64,000 nt of DNA, taken from NCBI GenBank assembly GCA_020746105.1, contig CM036629.1, positions 1,247,501 to 1,311,500 on the forward strand. Reading direction: 5' to 3'. Position 1 is the stretch's first letter. Every line of letters starts with the position of its first letter. Shown here piece after piece: positions 11,401 through 31,534 of the stretch. The notes under the pieces were generated by a model. It did no database searches, was not told the DNA's origin, and saw nothing but the letters and a program-made list of their open reading frames with translations. The translations under genes and the position numbers were made by a program. The DNA comes from Trogon surrucura. Taxonomy: Eukaryota; Chordata; Aves; Trogoniformes; Trogonidae.

Positions 11401-14400
11401 CCTGGGCCTGCTGCAGGGACTCCTTCAGCTGCTTGTTCTGGAGCTGCGCGTCTGCCTTCTCCTTTTCCAAGTGAATCTCCCTGTTCTTCATCTCCTCTAT
11501 CTGGTCCTGTTCCCAGGGAACACGAGAATCAGTTGCCGGGGGCTGCCCAGCTCCTCCGAGATTCCGACACCCTTCAGACATGCTCTCGCCTCCGGCCCGG
11601 TGAGAAACACCTCTCCACGCTCGAGACCTTTGCTCGTCTAATGGTGGACAACACTCAGAGAGCAGCAGCACCCTCACCCCCACTGGGAGCCAGCCTGATA
11701 TGGGTGAAATCCTCACAGGACCGGTCCCTCGGGGGCAGGCTGTACCTTCAGCAAACTAATGAGCGCCAGGTTTTTGAGGGTGATGTCGTTGTAGTAGCTC
11801 TTTATGTCACTGAAGGCCTTCTCGTGGTTCTTCATCAGCTCGTTGATCTGGCTGTTCTTCCTCTCCTCCACCTCGTGGATCTCAGTCTTCCGCCGCAGGT
11901 CGAGCTCGTCCCGCAGCGCTTGCATCTTCTTGGTGTACTTGGCCTCGATCTCTGGGGAAGAGGAAATAATAAGATTCAGAATTGTAATAACAGAGAGAAT
12001 AACTTGATGAGGGACAGGGGAGGTAAGGACCTCCCAGAGACCCTGTGTTAACGCATCCCAGCTCCTGCAGCCAGTGTGACTCAAGGACAAGGGACTCGGT
12101 AGCGGTGTCACCGCAGCCGCCACCAGTGCACAGAGCAGCTACACCGGGACCGTGGCTAGAGCAGAAGCCCACAAATAGCACCCTTGGGAAAGAGGGCACG
12201 GAAATGCTCCGAGTCAGGCCCTGAGAGCCCAAAATGTCCCCTGAGGGGGATGCTGGAGCAAGGACTCTGCGAGGGCTCCTCCAGGCAACCCATGCCACAG
12301 CCTGCACAGCCTTCAGCAGTATGGCCCCTCTGCTCACCCCACAGCCTGGCCTCACCCTGTGATGCTGGGGATCTTGGCAGCCCCAGAGCCTGGGGAAGCA
12401 AGAACTAGGGGTAAAACTGACCAGAACTGGAGGAAAACTGGCTGGAATTGGGAGATAGCAGCCCCCACTCTGCTCCAGGCTCTGCCAGGGAGCCTTCCCC
12501 GACACGGAGACAAAGGGAGCCCAGCTGCACATCCTGACCTTTCACTTGTCTCTCGAAGTCATTGCGCAGCCGGCTGATCTCCTCCTCTTGTTTCTGGCGG
12601 GGAGAAGCAGCACGTTATGAGGTGGACAAGCAAATCCCAAGTTGGCCCCATCCTGAGGTGTTCCCTCCTGCTCCTTGGGAAGGGCTCCCACCGTGGCACC
12701 AGTCCCACACTGCCCATGTGAACTGGAGCTTAGAGATCCTCCAGCTGCTCCCACAGGACCCTGCCACGGGAGGAGCTCCCCGCTTTCTCCCTGGAATTTC
12801 TAGTGCCTCTATGTGCATCAGGTACTGGTGCCTGTGGGAAATCCCGTCCTTCCCCACGCAGAGAGCTGGGTGGGTGAGCTCCTACTCACACATCAGGGCT
12901 GGGAGGGCTCAGCCAGCGGCCCCACCACCTCCCTCGGCAGCGGAGGCACCTCACAATGCAGCTCCAGCCCGGCCCAGGACGTACCAGGCACATGTTTTTC
13001 ACCACCACCTCGTTGGCCAGCTCCTGCTCCTTCAGCTCCACTTTCAAGGAGCGCACGTCTTTCCGCAGCTCCATTTCCTGGGCCCAGTGGTTGTTCTGGG
13101 CCTGCTTCATGGAGACGGTGCCCTCCACCTTCAGCTCGGTGAGGTTTTCTTGGTGTTCGTACAACAAGTGCTTCACCTTCTGCTTATAAACCTAAGGACA
13201 AACCACAGACCGGGTGAGGGGCTTCAGCAGGAGACACATGGAGCTGGGATACAGTCTGAGATGCTCCTGGCGTGCACCCCACCCAGCTCCTCCTCCTCTT
13301 CCCCCTCGGAGCTGCCCGAGGCTCACCCGGAGCTCAGAGCACTCACAGCATCTCCCAGCCTTCTCCCCTCTCACCTTGATCTCCACTTCATGGTGCTCCT
13401 TCGCCTCCTGCATCTCACGGTCCTTGTTGCGCAGCTCCGCTTTCTTCTCCTCCAGCTGCCGGCGGGTCATCTCCCAGAAGGTGTGAACCTTGTCACGTTC
13501 GAGCTGGAAATAGTTGCGCTCTTCCCGTTCCCGGTCCAGCTCCTCTCGGAGACGCGCAACGTGCTTCTCCAGCTGCAAAGCCGAGAGGGAGAGCCAGGTA
13601 GGGGGAAAAGGAGGCCTCGGACAGATGCCTTTGCAGAACATCCACGTCGCAAATCTGGCAGGACATGGCGGCTCTTACTGGGATGGAGGAGAGAAGCCCT
13701 GACACACTCTGGACCTGACAGAGCCCGGCAGCCTCTGGATGGGTTTCTTATCCTACTGTAAGCAGCCTGAGCTCAGATATTCTGTCTCATAACACCATTC
13801 ACAGGCGTCTAAATATTACTGAATCACAGAATCATTTAGGTTGTATAAGAACTTTGAGATCATCGAGTCCAACCATTAATCCAGCACTGCCAGCTCCACC
13901 ACTAACCCGTGTCCCTGAGCACCACAACTACCTGGCTTTTAAATCCCTCTGTGGATGAGGACTCTGCTTCTTCCCTGAGCAGCCAGGGCTTGACAATCCT
14001 TCCAGTGAAGAAATCTTTTCTAATGTTCAATCTAAACCTCTGCTGGTGCAACTTCAGGCCATTTCATCTTGTCCTATCACTTGTCACTTGAGAGAAAAGA
14101 CCGACTCCACCTCACCACACCCTGCTGTCAGTTGCAGAGAGCGATAAGGTCTCCCCTCAGCCTCCTCTTCTCCAGACTAAACAACCCCAGTTCTCTCAGC
14201 TGCTCCTCATCAGACTTGTTTTCCAAACTCTTCCCCAGTTTCGTTGCCCTTCTCTAGACCCACTCCAGCCCCTCGATGTCCTTCTTGCCCTAAGCAGCCC
14301 AAAACTGAACACACTATCTGAGGTGCAGCCTCACCAGGGCCAAGTACAGGGGGACAATCACTGCCCTGGCTCCGCTGGCCACGCTTTTGCTGATACAGGC

Positions 14401-15393
14401 CAGGATTCTAGTGGCCTCCTTGGCCACCCGGGCACACTGCTGCGCTGCGAGATCTGATCCCAGAAGCAAGGTCTGCAGGCCAGGTCCATCTCCTCCTCTG
14501 TTCGTAGGGCATCCAGCAAAACCAGAGCAACCGAGGTGCAGCAGCTGCACCTTCCACCTCCACCAGATCTCCCCGTGCCTATGGAAGCCTCCTGCCCCAC
14601 TGGCGATATGACGAGAAGCGCAGCAGGGTGCAAACACCGAGCTCCAGGCTGAGCCATCACCCGGCTGAGAGGGGTGCCGGAGTGACGACAAGGCTCCCGA
14701 GCTGGGGAGCAAAGATCCCCAGGGCACAGCAAAAGGCAAGGAGGGATGCGGGAGCTGCTCCTTCCAGGAACACTGAAACTCCCCACAAAGCCCAGGCAGG
14801 TGTCAGGCAGCGAAACAAACCCCGGCTGCTTGTCTCCATCACCCTCCACCACCTGTCAGCCCCAGAGCTGGGGCCAGGCGCCGAGCAGGGGTCCCGAGTG
14901 CTGTCGTTGCTAGCAGACATAGCTCTCCCACCCCGGGGGGTGGGCTGGGAGACGGGAGCGGGGATCTCTCACCTGCTGCTTGCTCATCTCCTCGGGAGCC
15001 ACGGCATCCACCACTGCCGGCGCTTTGCCTCCTTTCCCTTTTTTCCCGACATTCTTTTTGGGTGCCTGAGAAGAGAAAGCGAAACGCAGGGGATGGTGGG
15101 TCTGCCCGGGAGGCAGGAGGAGGCCGCGCACCGGCCCGGGTGGGGCAGCACGCCCGCTCTCCCGGCGGGGGGACGGGCCGAAGCGGTGACGGACAAGCGG
15201 GATCCCGGCGAGGAGCTGGAACCTCTAGGCCCCGCCCGGGCCCGGGCCGAACCCCGCCGCTCTCCCCGGCCCGTATCCCCCTGGGCTCCGCCGGACCCTT
15301 CAGCAGCAAGGCCCAGACTCCCCCGGGGCTCTCCTCGCCCCGATCGGGACTCCCCCGCCGCCGCCGTGCCGGTGCAGGCCCCGCTCTCACCAT
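8411..15393 (-). CDS. GAS8: Dynein regulatory complex subunit 4 (growth arrest-specific 8)
   Basis: Coiled-coil subunit of the nexin-dynein regulatory complex in motile cilia and flagella; binds microtubules. Minus-strand exons: 15393-15391 (ATG only), 15065-14973, 13572-13375, 13191-12985, 12593-12539, 11951-11746, 11506-11339, 11058-10972, 10023-9814, 8740-8675, 8548-8411. The sum is 1431 nt, giving 476 aa; the human protein is 478. Seen: lysine-rich N-terminus (APKK...GKKGKGGK), then long heptad helices such as [23 protein letters not shown] (first 20 residues diagnostic), [27 protein letters not shown] and [16 protein letters not shown], and the conserved tail [13 protein letters not shown] ending in VPT. 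The initiator exon encodes only Met, as in mammals. It is head-to-head with DBNDD1 over about 515 bp. Confidence 0.95.
13821..14450 (-). mobile_element. CR1 LINE 3' fragment in GAS8 intron
   Basis: The + strand begins with the reverse complement of the typical CR1 tail (GAATCACAGAATCATTTAGG, then GATCATCGAGTCCAACC) and continues through antisense CR1 sequence, including TCTCCAGACTAAACAACCCC, CTCTAGACCCACTCCAGCCC and the TGGCCTCCTTGGCCACC region. It is 5'-truncated and has no open reading frame. The 5' limit is approximate. Confidence 0.9.
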
Positions 15394-15908
15394 GGCGCCT
15401 GCCGCTGGCGTCGCGGTCTCCAAGGCAACGGGGCCGCCCGGATCTCGCGAGAGGACGCCTGGCGGCGGGGCGGCCACGCCCCTAGCAACGAGAGGCCACG
15501 CCCCCTAGCAACGGCGGCGGGGGGGGCGTCGGGCGTGTGTGTGTCCGGTCCCGGGGGTCCCCGTTGTGCCCGAGACCCCCCTCAACCCGCTCCGGGCTCA
15601 CCGCCGCCCCCTGGTCCCGTGTGTGTGTGTGCGTGTCCCTGTTCTCTTCCGCACCCCGGATTTGCACCCCCCACTCCGGTCCCCTCCGCGCCCCCCCCGG
15701 TGCCTCCCCCACCCGCCGCCTTTTCTCCGCCCCCCCCCTCCCTCTACGGTGTCCCCGGGGAAGGAGGGGCCGGCGCGGTGTCCGCCCCCCCCCCCCTCCC
15801 GAGCCCCCCAAAGCCCCCGCCCCCGGCACCGCCCCCGCCGCGGCGGGCAGGACCGTGCGGGCTGCGGGCTGGCACCGGGCCCGCCCCGCCCAGCACCGGC
15901 ACCGGCCC
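15394..15908. promoter_or_regulatory. Bidirectional CpG-rich promoter region GAS8/DBNDD1
   Basis: 515 bp between divergent start codons. It contains a doubled CCCCTAGCAACG-type motif near 15479-15513 (CCTAGCAACGAGAGG and CCTAGCAACGGCGG), which resembles RFX X-box half-sites expected near ciliary genes such as GAS8. The element call is inference. Confidence 0.5.
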
Positions 15909-18651
15909 ATGGGGGCTCCGGGAGCCACCGGCACCGCAGGTGAGGGCGGGGCGGGGGGGGCACACACACCCACCCCCCCCACACCGGAGCGGTGCGCCCA
16001 TCCCCGCGGCTCCGGAGGGGTACGCAGGGAGCTGTGGGGCGGGGTGTGCCACGGGGGTGTGCGGGGGGTGTGTGCGGGGCGGGGGGGGGGAGACCGGGCA
16101 CGGAGGGGGATGTGCGGGGCTGCAGGGGGCTCTGAACGGGGGGTTGGGGGGTGCACTGGCGGGAGGTGCAGAATTGCGAGGGGGGGAGTACCGTGTGTGC
16201 GTCCAGGTGTTGGGGGGGTGCCCGGATGGAGGGGGGGAACTGGGGTCGAGGGGAAAGGGGGATCTGTCTGCGCAGGTGGGTGTGTGCGGGGGGGCTGGGG
16301 GTGCAGCGGGGTGCCCAGGGGGTGTGGGGGGGCCCTGAAGTGCAGGGGGTGCCAGGGCAGCCCCCCCGTGCCGGTGCTGGGGAAGGGGTGCGGGGCGGGG
16401 GGCTGGCGGGGCGGCGGCCGTGCCGGCGGCACCGGGGAGGTGGTGGTGGGGGGTTCCTCGGTGTTGCGGGGTGGGGGGGGGGGGGCTGCAGCGGGGGTCC
16501 CGCACGGTGACGCGGGGGGGTGCCGGGAATCCCGTCCCCACTCCCGGTGGCCGTGCCCTCCCGGTGCAGCGGGGCCGTGGCGGGGGTCAGCGCCTCGGTG
16601 GCGGGGTGATGCCGGTGGGGTGGCGGGAGCTCTGCGGTTTGCCGTGAGTCAGCAGAGCGGCTGCCGGGCCGGGGGGGGCCCCTGACGCCGGTCCCGCTCC
16701 CCGAGCAGGCAGCCCGCGGTGAGCCCAGCCCGGAGCGGGGCGGCGGGGCCGGCGGCGCGACCGGCGGCGCGACCATGCAGGCCGAGGCCAGAGGGGATTT
16801 CTGCGGCAGGGACCAGCGCCCCGGTGGGTGGGGGGGGCTCGGTGAGGCTGCCCCTGGCACGGGGAGGGGGGAACACGCTCCGTTAGGGCGGTGGGGTGGG
16901 ATGGTGGATGGAGGCAGCCCCCCCCCGGAGCTCCCCGCTAGCTGCGCGCCCCGTTTCCCGGCCGGGGGGAAGGTGCCGGGGCACTCGGTCCCACCGGCAG
17001 TGCCGGCGTTGGGGCGGGGGCACCGGTGTCCTGCTGCTCCGTGCACCAGGATCGCCCATGACATCCCTTTCCCCATCCTGGCTCCTTTGGGGTCGGGGGA
17101 TTTCCGTCCCCCACCTCACTGTCACTGTCCCGGGGGGAAGGACGAGGTGCCCGTCGTCCCCGTGCCATCTCACATGGTGGCACATGGTGCCAGGGCACGG
17201 CACCACCGGCTTCGTCCTGCCCCGGCACCAGGTGGGCTGGGGGTCCTGGGGCACGCAGGGTCTCCTGCCCACCCCTGGTGCCCCCTCAGCCCGCGGCAGG
17301 GGGGTTGCCCGGGCACGGCTGTGCCGTGACCACCGGCTGTGCCACGACCACGGCCGCGCCGGCTCTCGCCGGGAGACAAACCGCCCCTTGTCTGGGCTCC
17401 GGCACAGGCCGCGCTTTTGTCTCGCTGACACAAAGGGGCTGCGCAGGGCGGGGGGCACAGGGCTGGCGGGGGGCACGGGGCTGCTGGCATGGGGCTCTGG
17501 GCAGCTCTGCCCATTTGTCCCTGGGGGTCCCACCACCCCGTCTGTCCCCCTCAACTGGGACACCCCGAGGGGGGGCTGGCGGGGGGCCCCGTGAGGGAGC
17601 TGCCGTCACCGATGAGGCAAAGCGCCGGTATCGCAGAGCTTGGCAAGGACGTGCTGGCCCCAGAGCGCCCAGCAGGGACCCCCACCCACGGGCCGGCCCA
17701 GGAGACCCCCGGAGCCCCCACAGAGGAGCAGGGCGGCATCCCCATCCCCAGCGCCGGCCTCCTCCAAGTCACCGAGCGCAGACGTGAGTGTGGCCTTGAC
17801 CCTGGAATCGGAGTCCCCTGGCAGCTCCTGGGCTCCCCTCTCTGTCCCCAGAGTCCCCTGACAGCTCCTGGGGTCCCCTCTCTGTCCCTGGGGTTCCTTG
17901 ACAGCTCCTGGGGTCCCTACCTGTCTCTGTGGTCCCTTGACAGCTCCTGGGGTCCCTACCTCTCCCTGTGGTCCCTTGACAGTTCCTGGGGTCCCCTCTC
18001 TGTCCCTGGGATCCCTTGACAGTTCCTGGGATCCCTGTCTGTCCTTGGGGGCTCCTGACAGCTCCTAGGGTCTTCTGACAGCTCATGGGGTCCCTGCCTG
18101 TCCCCAGCTTCTCTTGCCAGCTCTTGGGGTCCCCACCAGCCCCAAGGTGGTCACTGTCCCTTGTCTTCGTGCCCCCACTCCCTGCCGCGTCTCCCGAAGC
18201 CCCGCTACCCTCAGCCCACCCCCAGGGCATGGGGTCGGGGGGGTGTTGGGGTGCCCGAGCGCGGCTGCTGCCCGCAGAGCCCCTGAGCAGCGTCTCCTCG
18301 CTGGAGGTGCATTTCGACCTGCTGGACCTCACCGAGCTCACCGACATGTCGGACCAGGAGCTGGCCGAAGTCTTTGCCGACTCGGATGAGGAGAACGCGG
18401 CCGGCGAGGCGCCCAGTGGTGAGCGAGCGGGACTGGGCTCCGGTCAGCCCATCCGTCGGTCCGTCGCTGAGCCGCCTGTCCCCGCCGCAGGGCTGCAGCC
18501 ACAGGCCATACCGAGGGCCGGGTACCTGCGCTCGCCCTCCTGGACCCGAGCGCGGGAGCAAGGTCGGGAGAAAAAACACCTCGGCGACTCCGAGCTGCCG
18601 CCAGGACCACCGGACGCTTTCCTGCCCGCTGAGCGGCCCCGCGAGCCCTAA
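15909..18651 (+). CDS. DBNDD1: Dysbindin domain-containing protein 1
   Basis: Small dysbindin-family protein of poorly known function. Exons 15909-15939, 17637-17783, 18278-18418 and 18491-18651 sum to 480 nt, giving 159 aa (human 158). Seen: N-terminus [15 protein letters not shown], alignable with human [32 protein letters not shown]; then the dysbindin core [20 protein letters not shown] followed by [14 protein letters not shown]; then [12 protein letters not shown] and a proline-rich end. All splice phases are 1, so exon 2 could equally be joined to an alternative first exon at 16775-16823 ([16 protein letters not shown]). Intron 1 is highly CpG-rich. The gene converges on DEF8. Confidence 0.92.
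16775..16823 (+). other. DBNDD1: Possible alternative first coding exon of DBNDD1
   Basis: ATG in good context (GCGACCATGC) opens 16 codons plus one base, then GTGGGT donor. The phase matches exon 2 at 17637. No homology supports the peptide, so this rests only on frame and splice signals. Confidence 0.3.
17805..18135. repeat. Minisatellite, about 38-bp unit, in DBNDD1 intron 2
   Basis: About eight imperfect copies of a unit containing TGACAGCTCCTGGGGTCCC followed by a CTGTCCCTGG-like half. Unit boundaries are diffuse. Confidence 0.85.
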
Positions 18652-19405
18652 GGGCTCACCCGGTAGCGGGAGACAGTGGCGGGGACACACCGGGGGACGG
18701 ATGCGGCGACACGGTGGTGCCGCTTGGTTCTTTTCGTCCTCGCAGCCCGTACCTGCTGCCCTGCCTGGGAGAACCAGGACGAAGGACTGGGGCCGGTAGC
18801 CCAGAGGCATGGCAGCCCGGTACTGGGGCTCAGTGGCCCCCAGCCCCGCACGGGGAGGAGGCACAGCGTCCAGTCGAACTGGTAGCCTGGAGCCCACCGG
18901 GACCACAGGGGAAAGGCGACTGGTTCTCCCTGCCGCTGCCGGCGGGATGCGGAGCTCGGTGCCCACCCAGTGCCCATGTAGCAGTGCTGTGCCCTGGTAA
19001 AACCGACAGACCCACCGGCTCTGCCCGTCTCCATCACCGCCGAGGGGGGCAAAAGGGAGGGGAGAGGTTGCGGAGGCGACGGGGTAAAATCTCCAGTGTG
19101 GGGGGAGCACCCCCAGTGTAGGGGCCTGCCCCACAGCAGCCCCAGCCCCAGCAAGAGCCCCCAACCCAGACCCGTGTGTCCCCCTCCCCGCCCAAAGCAG
19201 GGACACAGCGCTGGGTTGGCAAAGAGGCCTCGTTAATGCTACAAGGAAAACCACAGGGGGATGAGGGAGCAGCAGTTGCCCTCCCCGGCTCCACAGAACC
19301 CCCCTTGCACCTTCCAGCCCCCGCCCTGGGGGGCTCAGCCCCAGGAGCTGGTGTGTCCGTGGAGGTGGGGGGGAAACCGGGTGTTTTCCCCCTGAATTGG
19401 CAGCG
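18652..19405. other. Convergent 3' region between DBNDD1 and DEF8
   Basis: About 750 bp of GC-rich sequence with the 3' UTRs of both genes. No canonical AATAAA was found for either gene, and no additional gene is recognised. Confidence 0.5.
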
Positions 19406-25133
<5,728 letters not shown>

Positions 25134-25139
25134 TTTATT
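25134..25139 (-). terminator. TUBB3: TUBB3 polyadenylation signal (AATAAA)
   Basis: The minus strand reads AATAAA about 210 nt after the TUBB3 stop codon. Confidence 0.8.
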
Positions 25140-25347
25140 AAGTATTCAAAAAAAATGATAGACACAAACCAGTAAAAAACGAAAAGGGGGGGGAGTCAGG
25201 AGGAGGGGATGGGGGGCCGAGCCGGCTCAGGGTCGGCCGGAGTCAGAAGACACTGAAGGGGAGCATGGGGAGGGGTGGGGGGGGCCCAGGAGGGGTTGCG
25301 GCAGCGCGAAGCTGGGGGGGCCATGGCAGCAGGGCCGGGGGGGGTCA

Positions 25348-27860
<2,513 letters not shown>

Positions 27861-28579
27861 GGTGCTTGCCGGTGCGGGAGCGGGGCCGGGAACGGGAAGC
27901 GGGAGAAGGAGGCCGGGAAGAAGGAGCAGGGAGAAGGCACCGGGAGAGGCACCGGGAGCGCGGGGGGCGGCCCCGGAGCCGCCGCCTTTTATAGGAGCCT
28001 CGCGCCGCACCGGGCCAGGCGCTGACGTCACCGCCGCCCCCCTCTCAGCCAATCGGAAGCCGCCGCCGCAGCGCCGCAACCAGCCCTGCGGCACCGGCGC
28101 CACCGCCCCGCCCCGCCCCCCGCCCCACCCCCGTCCCGCCCCGCCCCCGGACACGCCCCCGCCGGCACCCGCAGGAGGGGGGGGCCACGGGCGGGGGGAC
28201 CCCCGCACCATAGGGAGGGGACCCCGGTACCGGTGGGGCGGGGAGCACCCGGGCACGGCGGGAGCATCCCAGTGCGAGGCGATGGACACGGGGGGCTATG
28301 CCCCGGGGCCGTCCCGGCCGCCAGGAGCCCCCCGCGGGGGCCGGGGCGGGCGGTGACGGGCGCGGCCCGAGAACAAAGGCGGCGGCGAGAAAGAGAGTGG
28401 GGGGCGGTTGGCTCTTTGTCCGGGGGCTGTCCCTCCCCGCGGGGACCAACGCCCCACCGGTGTCCCCCTCCCGGGGCCGGTGCAGGCGTCCGCGGTCCGG
28501 TAAGGGGCGGTGGAGGCTCCGAATGACCGGGTGGGGCCCCGGGGCGGTGGGGCGCTGCACAGCATCACTGCAAAGAGCC
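27861..28579. promoter_or_regulatory. TUBB3 promoter region / MC1R downstream spacer
   Basis: Very CpG-rich (repeated CCCCGCCCC GC boxes near 28108-28145) with an inverted CCAAT box (CCAATCGG at 28050-28057). It serves as the TUBB3 5' region while lying directly downstream of MC1R on the same strand. Confidence 0.6.
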
Positions 28580-28585
28580 TTTATT
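28580..28585 (-). terminator. MC1R: MC1R polyadenylation signal (AATAAA)
   Basis: AATAAA on the minus strand about 93 nt past the MC1R stop; failure to use it would allow read-through into TUBB3. Confidence 0.75.
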
Positions 28586-28677
28586 GGTACCGCGAGGACC
28601 GGGGAGGGAGTTGGAGGGAAGGGGGACACACACACACACATCGGTCCATCCATCTGTCCATGTGTCCGTCCCGCTGC

Positions 28678-29622
28678 CTACCAGGAGCAGAGAACCACCT
28701 CCCGCAGCGTCCGCCGGAGCTCCCGGCTCCGGAAGGCATAAATGAGGGGATCGATCACCGAGTTGCAGATGATGAGGATGTGGAAGAGGTTGAAGTAGCT
28801 AAAGAAGCAGGAACAGAAAGGGTTGGTGGGGCAGGTGATGATGAGGATGAGGTGAAAGAAGAAGGGCCCCCAGCAGATGAAGAAGACACCCAGGAGGATG
28901 GTGAGGGTGACAGCTCCCTTCAGGCTGCCGCCACGGTGGGCAGTGGGCTGCTTCTGCTGCCTGGAGATGCTGCGGAGGTGGTGGCGGGCCAGGGCGAACA
29001 TGTGGATGTAGAGCACCAGCATGAGGACCAGCATGAAGAGGAAGAAGCCAATGAGGCAGAGGAGGATGGCATTGTTGCGGTAGTAGGTGATGAAGACGGT
29101 GCTGGAGACGGTGCTGGCTAGCCAGACACTGGCCATGGTCACCACGGCGCGCTGCAGCGTCATGATGCTGTGGTAGCGCAGGGCGTAGAAGATGGTGATG
29201 TAGCGGTCCACGGCGATGACCCCCAGGAAGGAGAGGGAGGACACGACGGAGCTGCAGATGAGCATGTCGATGACGTTGTCCATGTGGCGGATGATGCTGG
29301 CGCGGACCACCAGCACGCCGTGCTCCATCAGCAGCATGAAGAACGTCTCCGCCAGGTTGCTGACGCTCACCAGCATGTCGGAGACGGCCAGGCAGCAGAT
29401 GAAGTAGTAGGTGGGCGAGTGCAGGTTCCTGTTCTTCAGGATGGCCGCCACCACCAGCAGGTTCTCCACCAGACTCACCAGCCCCAGCGTGAGGAACAGC
29501 TCGTTGGGGATATCCAACCCCTGGCACCAAGTGCTGCCGGCACCACCTGTAGCATTGCTCTGGTTGCCCTCGCTGGCATTCCAGGGCTCACGCAGCAGGC
29601 GCAGGGGGGCCAATGTCGACAT
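28678..29622 (-). CDS. MC1R: Melanocortin-1 receptor
   Basis: Gs-coupled seven-TM receptor for alpha-MSH and agouti protein that sets the eumelanin/pheomelanin balance. Single exon, 314 aa, the same length as chicken MC1R. Seen: N-glycosylation sites NAS, NQS and NAT near residues 15-24; TM1 to TM7 hydrophobic segments; [15 protein letters not shown] after TM3; the melanocortin-family DPLIYAFRS in TM7; and the C-terminal [14 protein letters not shown] with a palmitoylable Cys. Residue 92 is Glu (wild type; Lys causes melanism in chicken), position 213 is Arg and 215 is His, so no known chicken colour mutation is present. The frame stays open upstream to 29841, but the ATG at 29622 matches the family start. 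Confidence 0.98.
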   Translation of the reverse strand: MSTLAPLRLLREPWNASEGNQSNATGGAGSTWCQGLDIPNELFLTLGLVSLVENLLVVAAILKNRNLHSPTYYFICCLAVSDMLVSVSNLAETFFMLLMEHGVLVVRASIIRHMDNVIDMLICSSVVSSLSFLGVIAVDRYITIFYALRYHSIMTLQRAVVTMASVWLASTVSSTVFITYYRNNAILLCLIGFFLFMLVLMLVLYIHMFALARHHLRSISRQQKQPTAHRGGSLKGAVTLTILLGVFFICWGPFFFHLILIITCPTNPFCSCFFSYFNLFHILIICNSVIDPLIYAFRSRELRRTLREVVLCSW

Positions 29623-31452
29623 GGTCCCTGCCTCCCCTGCCCCAGGGACCCCCCAGCTGGGGGTCGAGCCCCTGGGGCCCCCCACAGTGCCCGCACACCC
29701 CTCGATACCCCGTCCTGCCCCGCCAGCGCTCCCGCACCGAGGCCAAGGTGGATGTGGATGAATCGATGGGAACCCACGGGGGTTCCCACCGCCCAGGGAT
29801 GCCACGCACCCGCAGCAGGATCCCCCTGGCGTGGTGGTCACCCTCCTTGCCGGTCCTGCCTGGTCGTCCCCTGCTGCTGCCGTGCAATGGGAAAAAAAAA
29901 AAAAGGGCCCTTTCTCTGCCCCACTTTAAAGCCAGTGCCCACAGCTCCTCCTCCTCCCGAGGAGGGTGGGCACCCGCATGACAGCAAGGGGAGCTGCTAT
30001 GGGGGACTGGGCTGCCGGAGGCCCTGGGAGACTGACTGCTTGGGGTCACTGCATGCCTGGGGGTCCCGTGTGGTCCAAGCACCTTGCGGGGGGTCCCATG
30101 TGCTATAAGGGATCACGCACCTTGGGGACCCCAAGTGTCCTGGGGTCCCGGGGGTGTGGATCCCTGCACCCTGGAGGGTGCTGGTTTCCTTCGAGGGATC
30201 CATGCATCATGGGGGATGATGCACTTTGGGGTCCCCAAGCGTCGCTTGTGCCGTGGGGGGGGGTCCTGTGTGGGACTGTGTGTTTTGGGGAGGGTCTCAC
30301 ATGTCCTGCAGGCCTAGGTGGTTTGGGGGGGCCCCATGCACCTCAGGGACCCCACAGAAGCCAAGCCAGCCCCTCTCGACTCCCTCTGCGTGAGACCAGG
30401 AGCCCCACATCCCCCCTTCCCCTCACCGTCCTGGCTTGACCCGGCCATGCGGGGAAGGTGTTTTGCCAGGGGGCAGGCGATGGCTCCGATAAGGATTGTC
30501 AAAGGCGTGATTAAATTCGCCGTGCCCTGGAGAGAGGGGGGGGAAGGACGGACACAGGGCCCCCATCTGATCATCATGTGCCTCTGGTCGGTGTTGATGC
30601 CTGGAGCCCCCCTCAGCCTCCAAAAAGAGCTATTCAGGGCTTCAATGAAAAGCCCAATCCTGCGGTCTTTCCCACTGACCGCTTCCGCTCTTTCCAACCG
30701 GGAGCTTCTTCCCCCACCCCATCTCAGTTCACAACGTGGGGCAGGGGGGGTGGGTGGGTGAATGCACGCAGGGGGTGGGGTGGAAAAAAAAAAAGAAAAC
30801 CCCAACAAAAACCAAAACACGAGCAGGAGGGAGCCTGTGAAAAATAGCGCGGCAGGACGTGCAGTGAATTTTTAAGCTCAGTCGGGGTTTTTGAGAGAAA
30901 ACGCCGAGTCTGCAAAACGAAGTGAAGCCGGGGAGGGTTTTGGTGCCAGGGGAGGTTGGCCCGAGCCCTGGGGTCTGTGCAGACCCCAGGGCTCCGGCCA
31001 ACCTCCCCCAGCATTGCAGGATTTATTCCGGGTAACGCAGCCTGGCTGCCACACACGCGCACCGTTACACAGCAGAAAATAATAAAGTAAAAAAAAAAAA
31101 AGAAAAGCTTTTTTTTTTTTTTGCAGGCAGCGAGGATGAGTCGAGGGTTTGAGCAGAGCTCTGACCTCATTCCTGGCTCTGCCGAGGGGAGAAAACAAAA
31201 GGGGGAAACACAAAGGGGAAAAAAAATAATTAAAAAATCCCCAGCCCTCCAGTCATTGAAGGGAAGAGCAGGGAGGGAGGAGGCCAGAAGGGGACTAAGC
31301 TGACTTGGGCACAAGGGACAGCTGCTGTAGATTAGATCAGAGTCCTCGTGTGTCCCCCCCCCTCCACGGTGACGTGGAGAAACGCAGCGACAGCCCACTC
31401 CTCCCCACCGAATCCCACCCCCAGAGCAAGATCAGCCATGCAGGGTTTGCAT
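29623..31452. other. Intergenic MC1R-TCF25
   Basis: Holds the MC1R upstream region, including a degenerate minisatellite (about 29990-30340, GGGGTCCC...TGCACC words), an inverted repeat at 30949-31008, and an A-run/T-run pair at 31090-31122 next to AATAAAGT, which resembles a small retrocopied tail. No gene recognised. Confidence 0.6.
30949..31008. repeat. Near-perfect 29-bp inverted repeat, 2-nt loop
   Basis: Arms 30949-30977 and 30980-31008 are complementary with one mismatch around TG. The structure is like the 3717-3790 palindrome but unrelated in sequence. Confidence 0.9.
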
Positions 31453-31458
31453 TTTATT
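31453..31458 (-). terminator. TCF25: TCF25 polyadenylation signal (AATAAA)
   Basis: AATAAA on the minus strand about 77 nt after the conserved TCF25 stop codon. Confidence 0.75.
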
Positions 31459-31534
31459 GGAGCGCGAGATGAGTCGCTGAGGGGGTGGGGGATTACAGAG
31501 GACATTTTTTGGGAGGGGGACGCAGACTCTCAGC

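Noticed and set aside
15482..17076. ORFs up to about 490 codons in the GAS8/DBNDD1 CpG island
   Set aside because: Same GC-driven artefact; DBNDD1 exons account for the coding signal.
29623..29841. 73-codon in-frame extension upstream of MC1R
   Set aside because: The known avian MC1R start and 314-aa length match the ATG at 29622; the extension has no homology.
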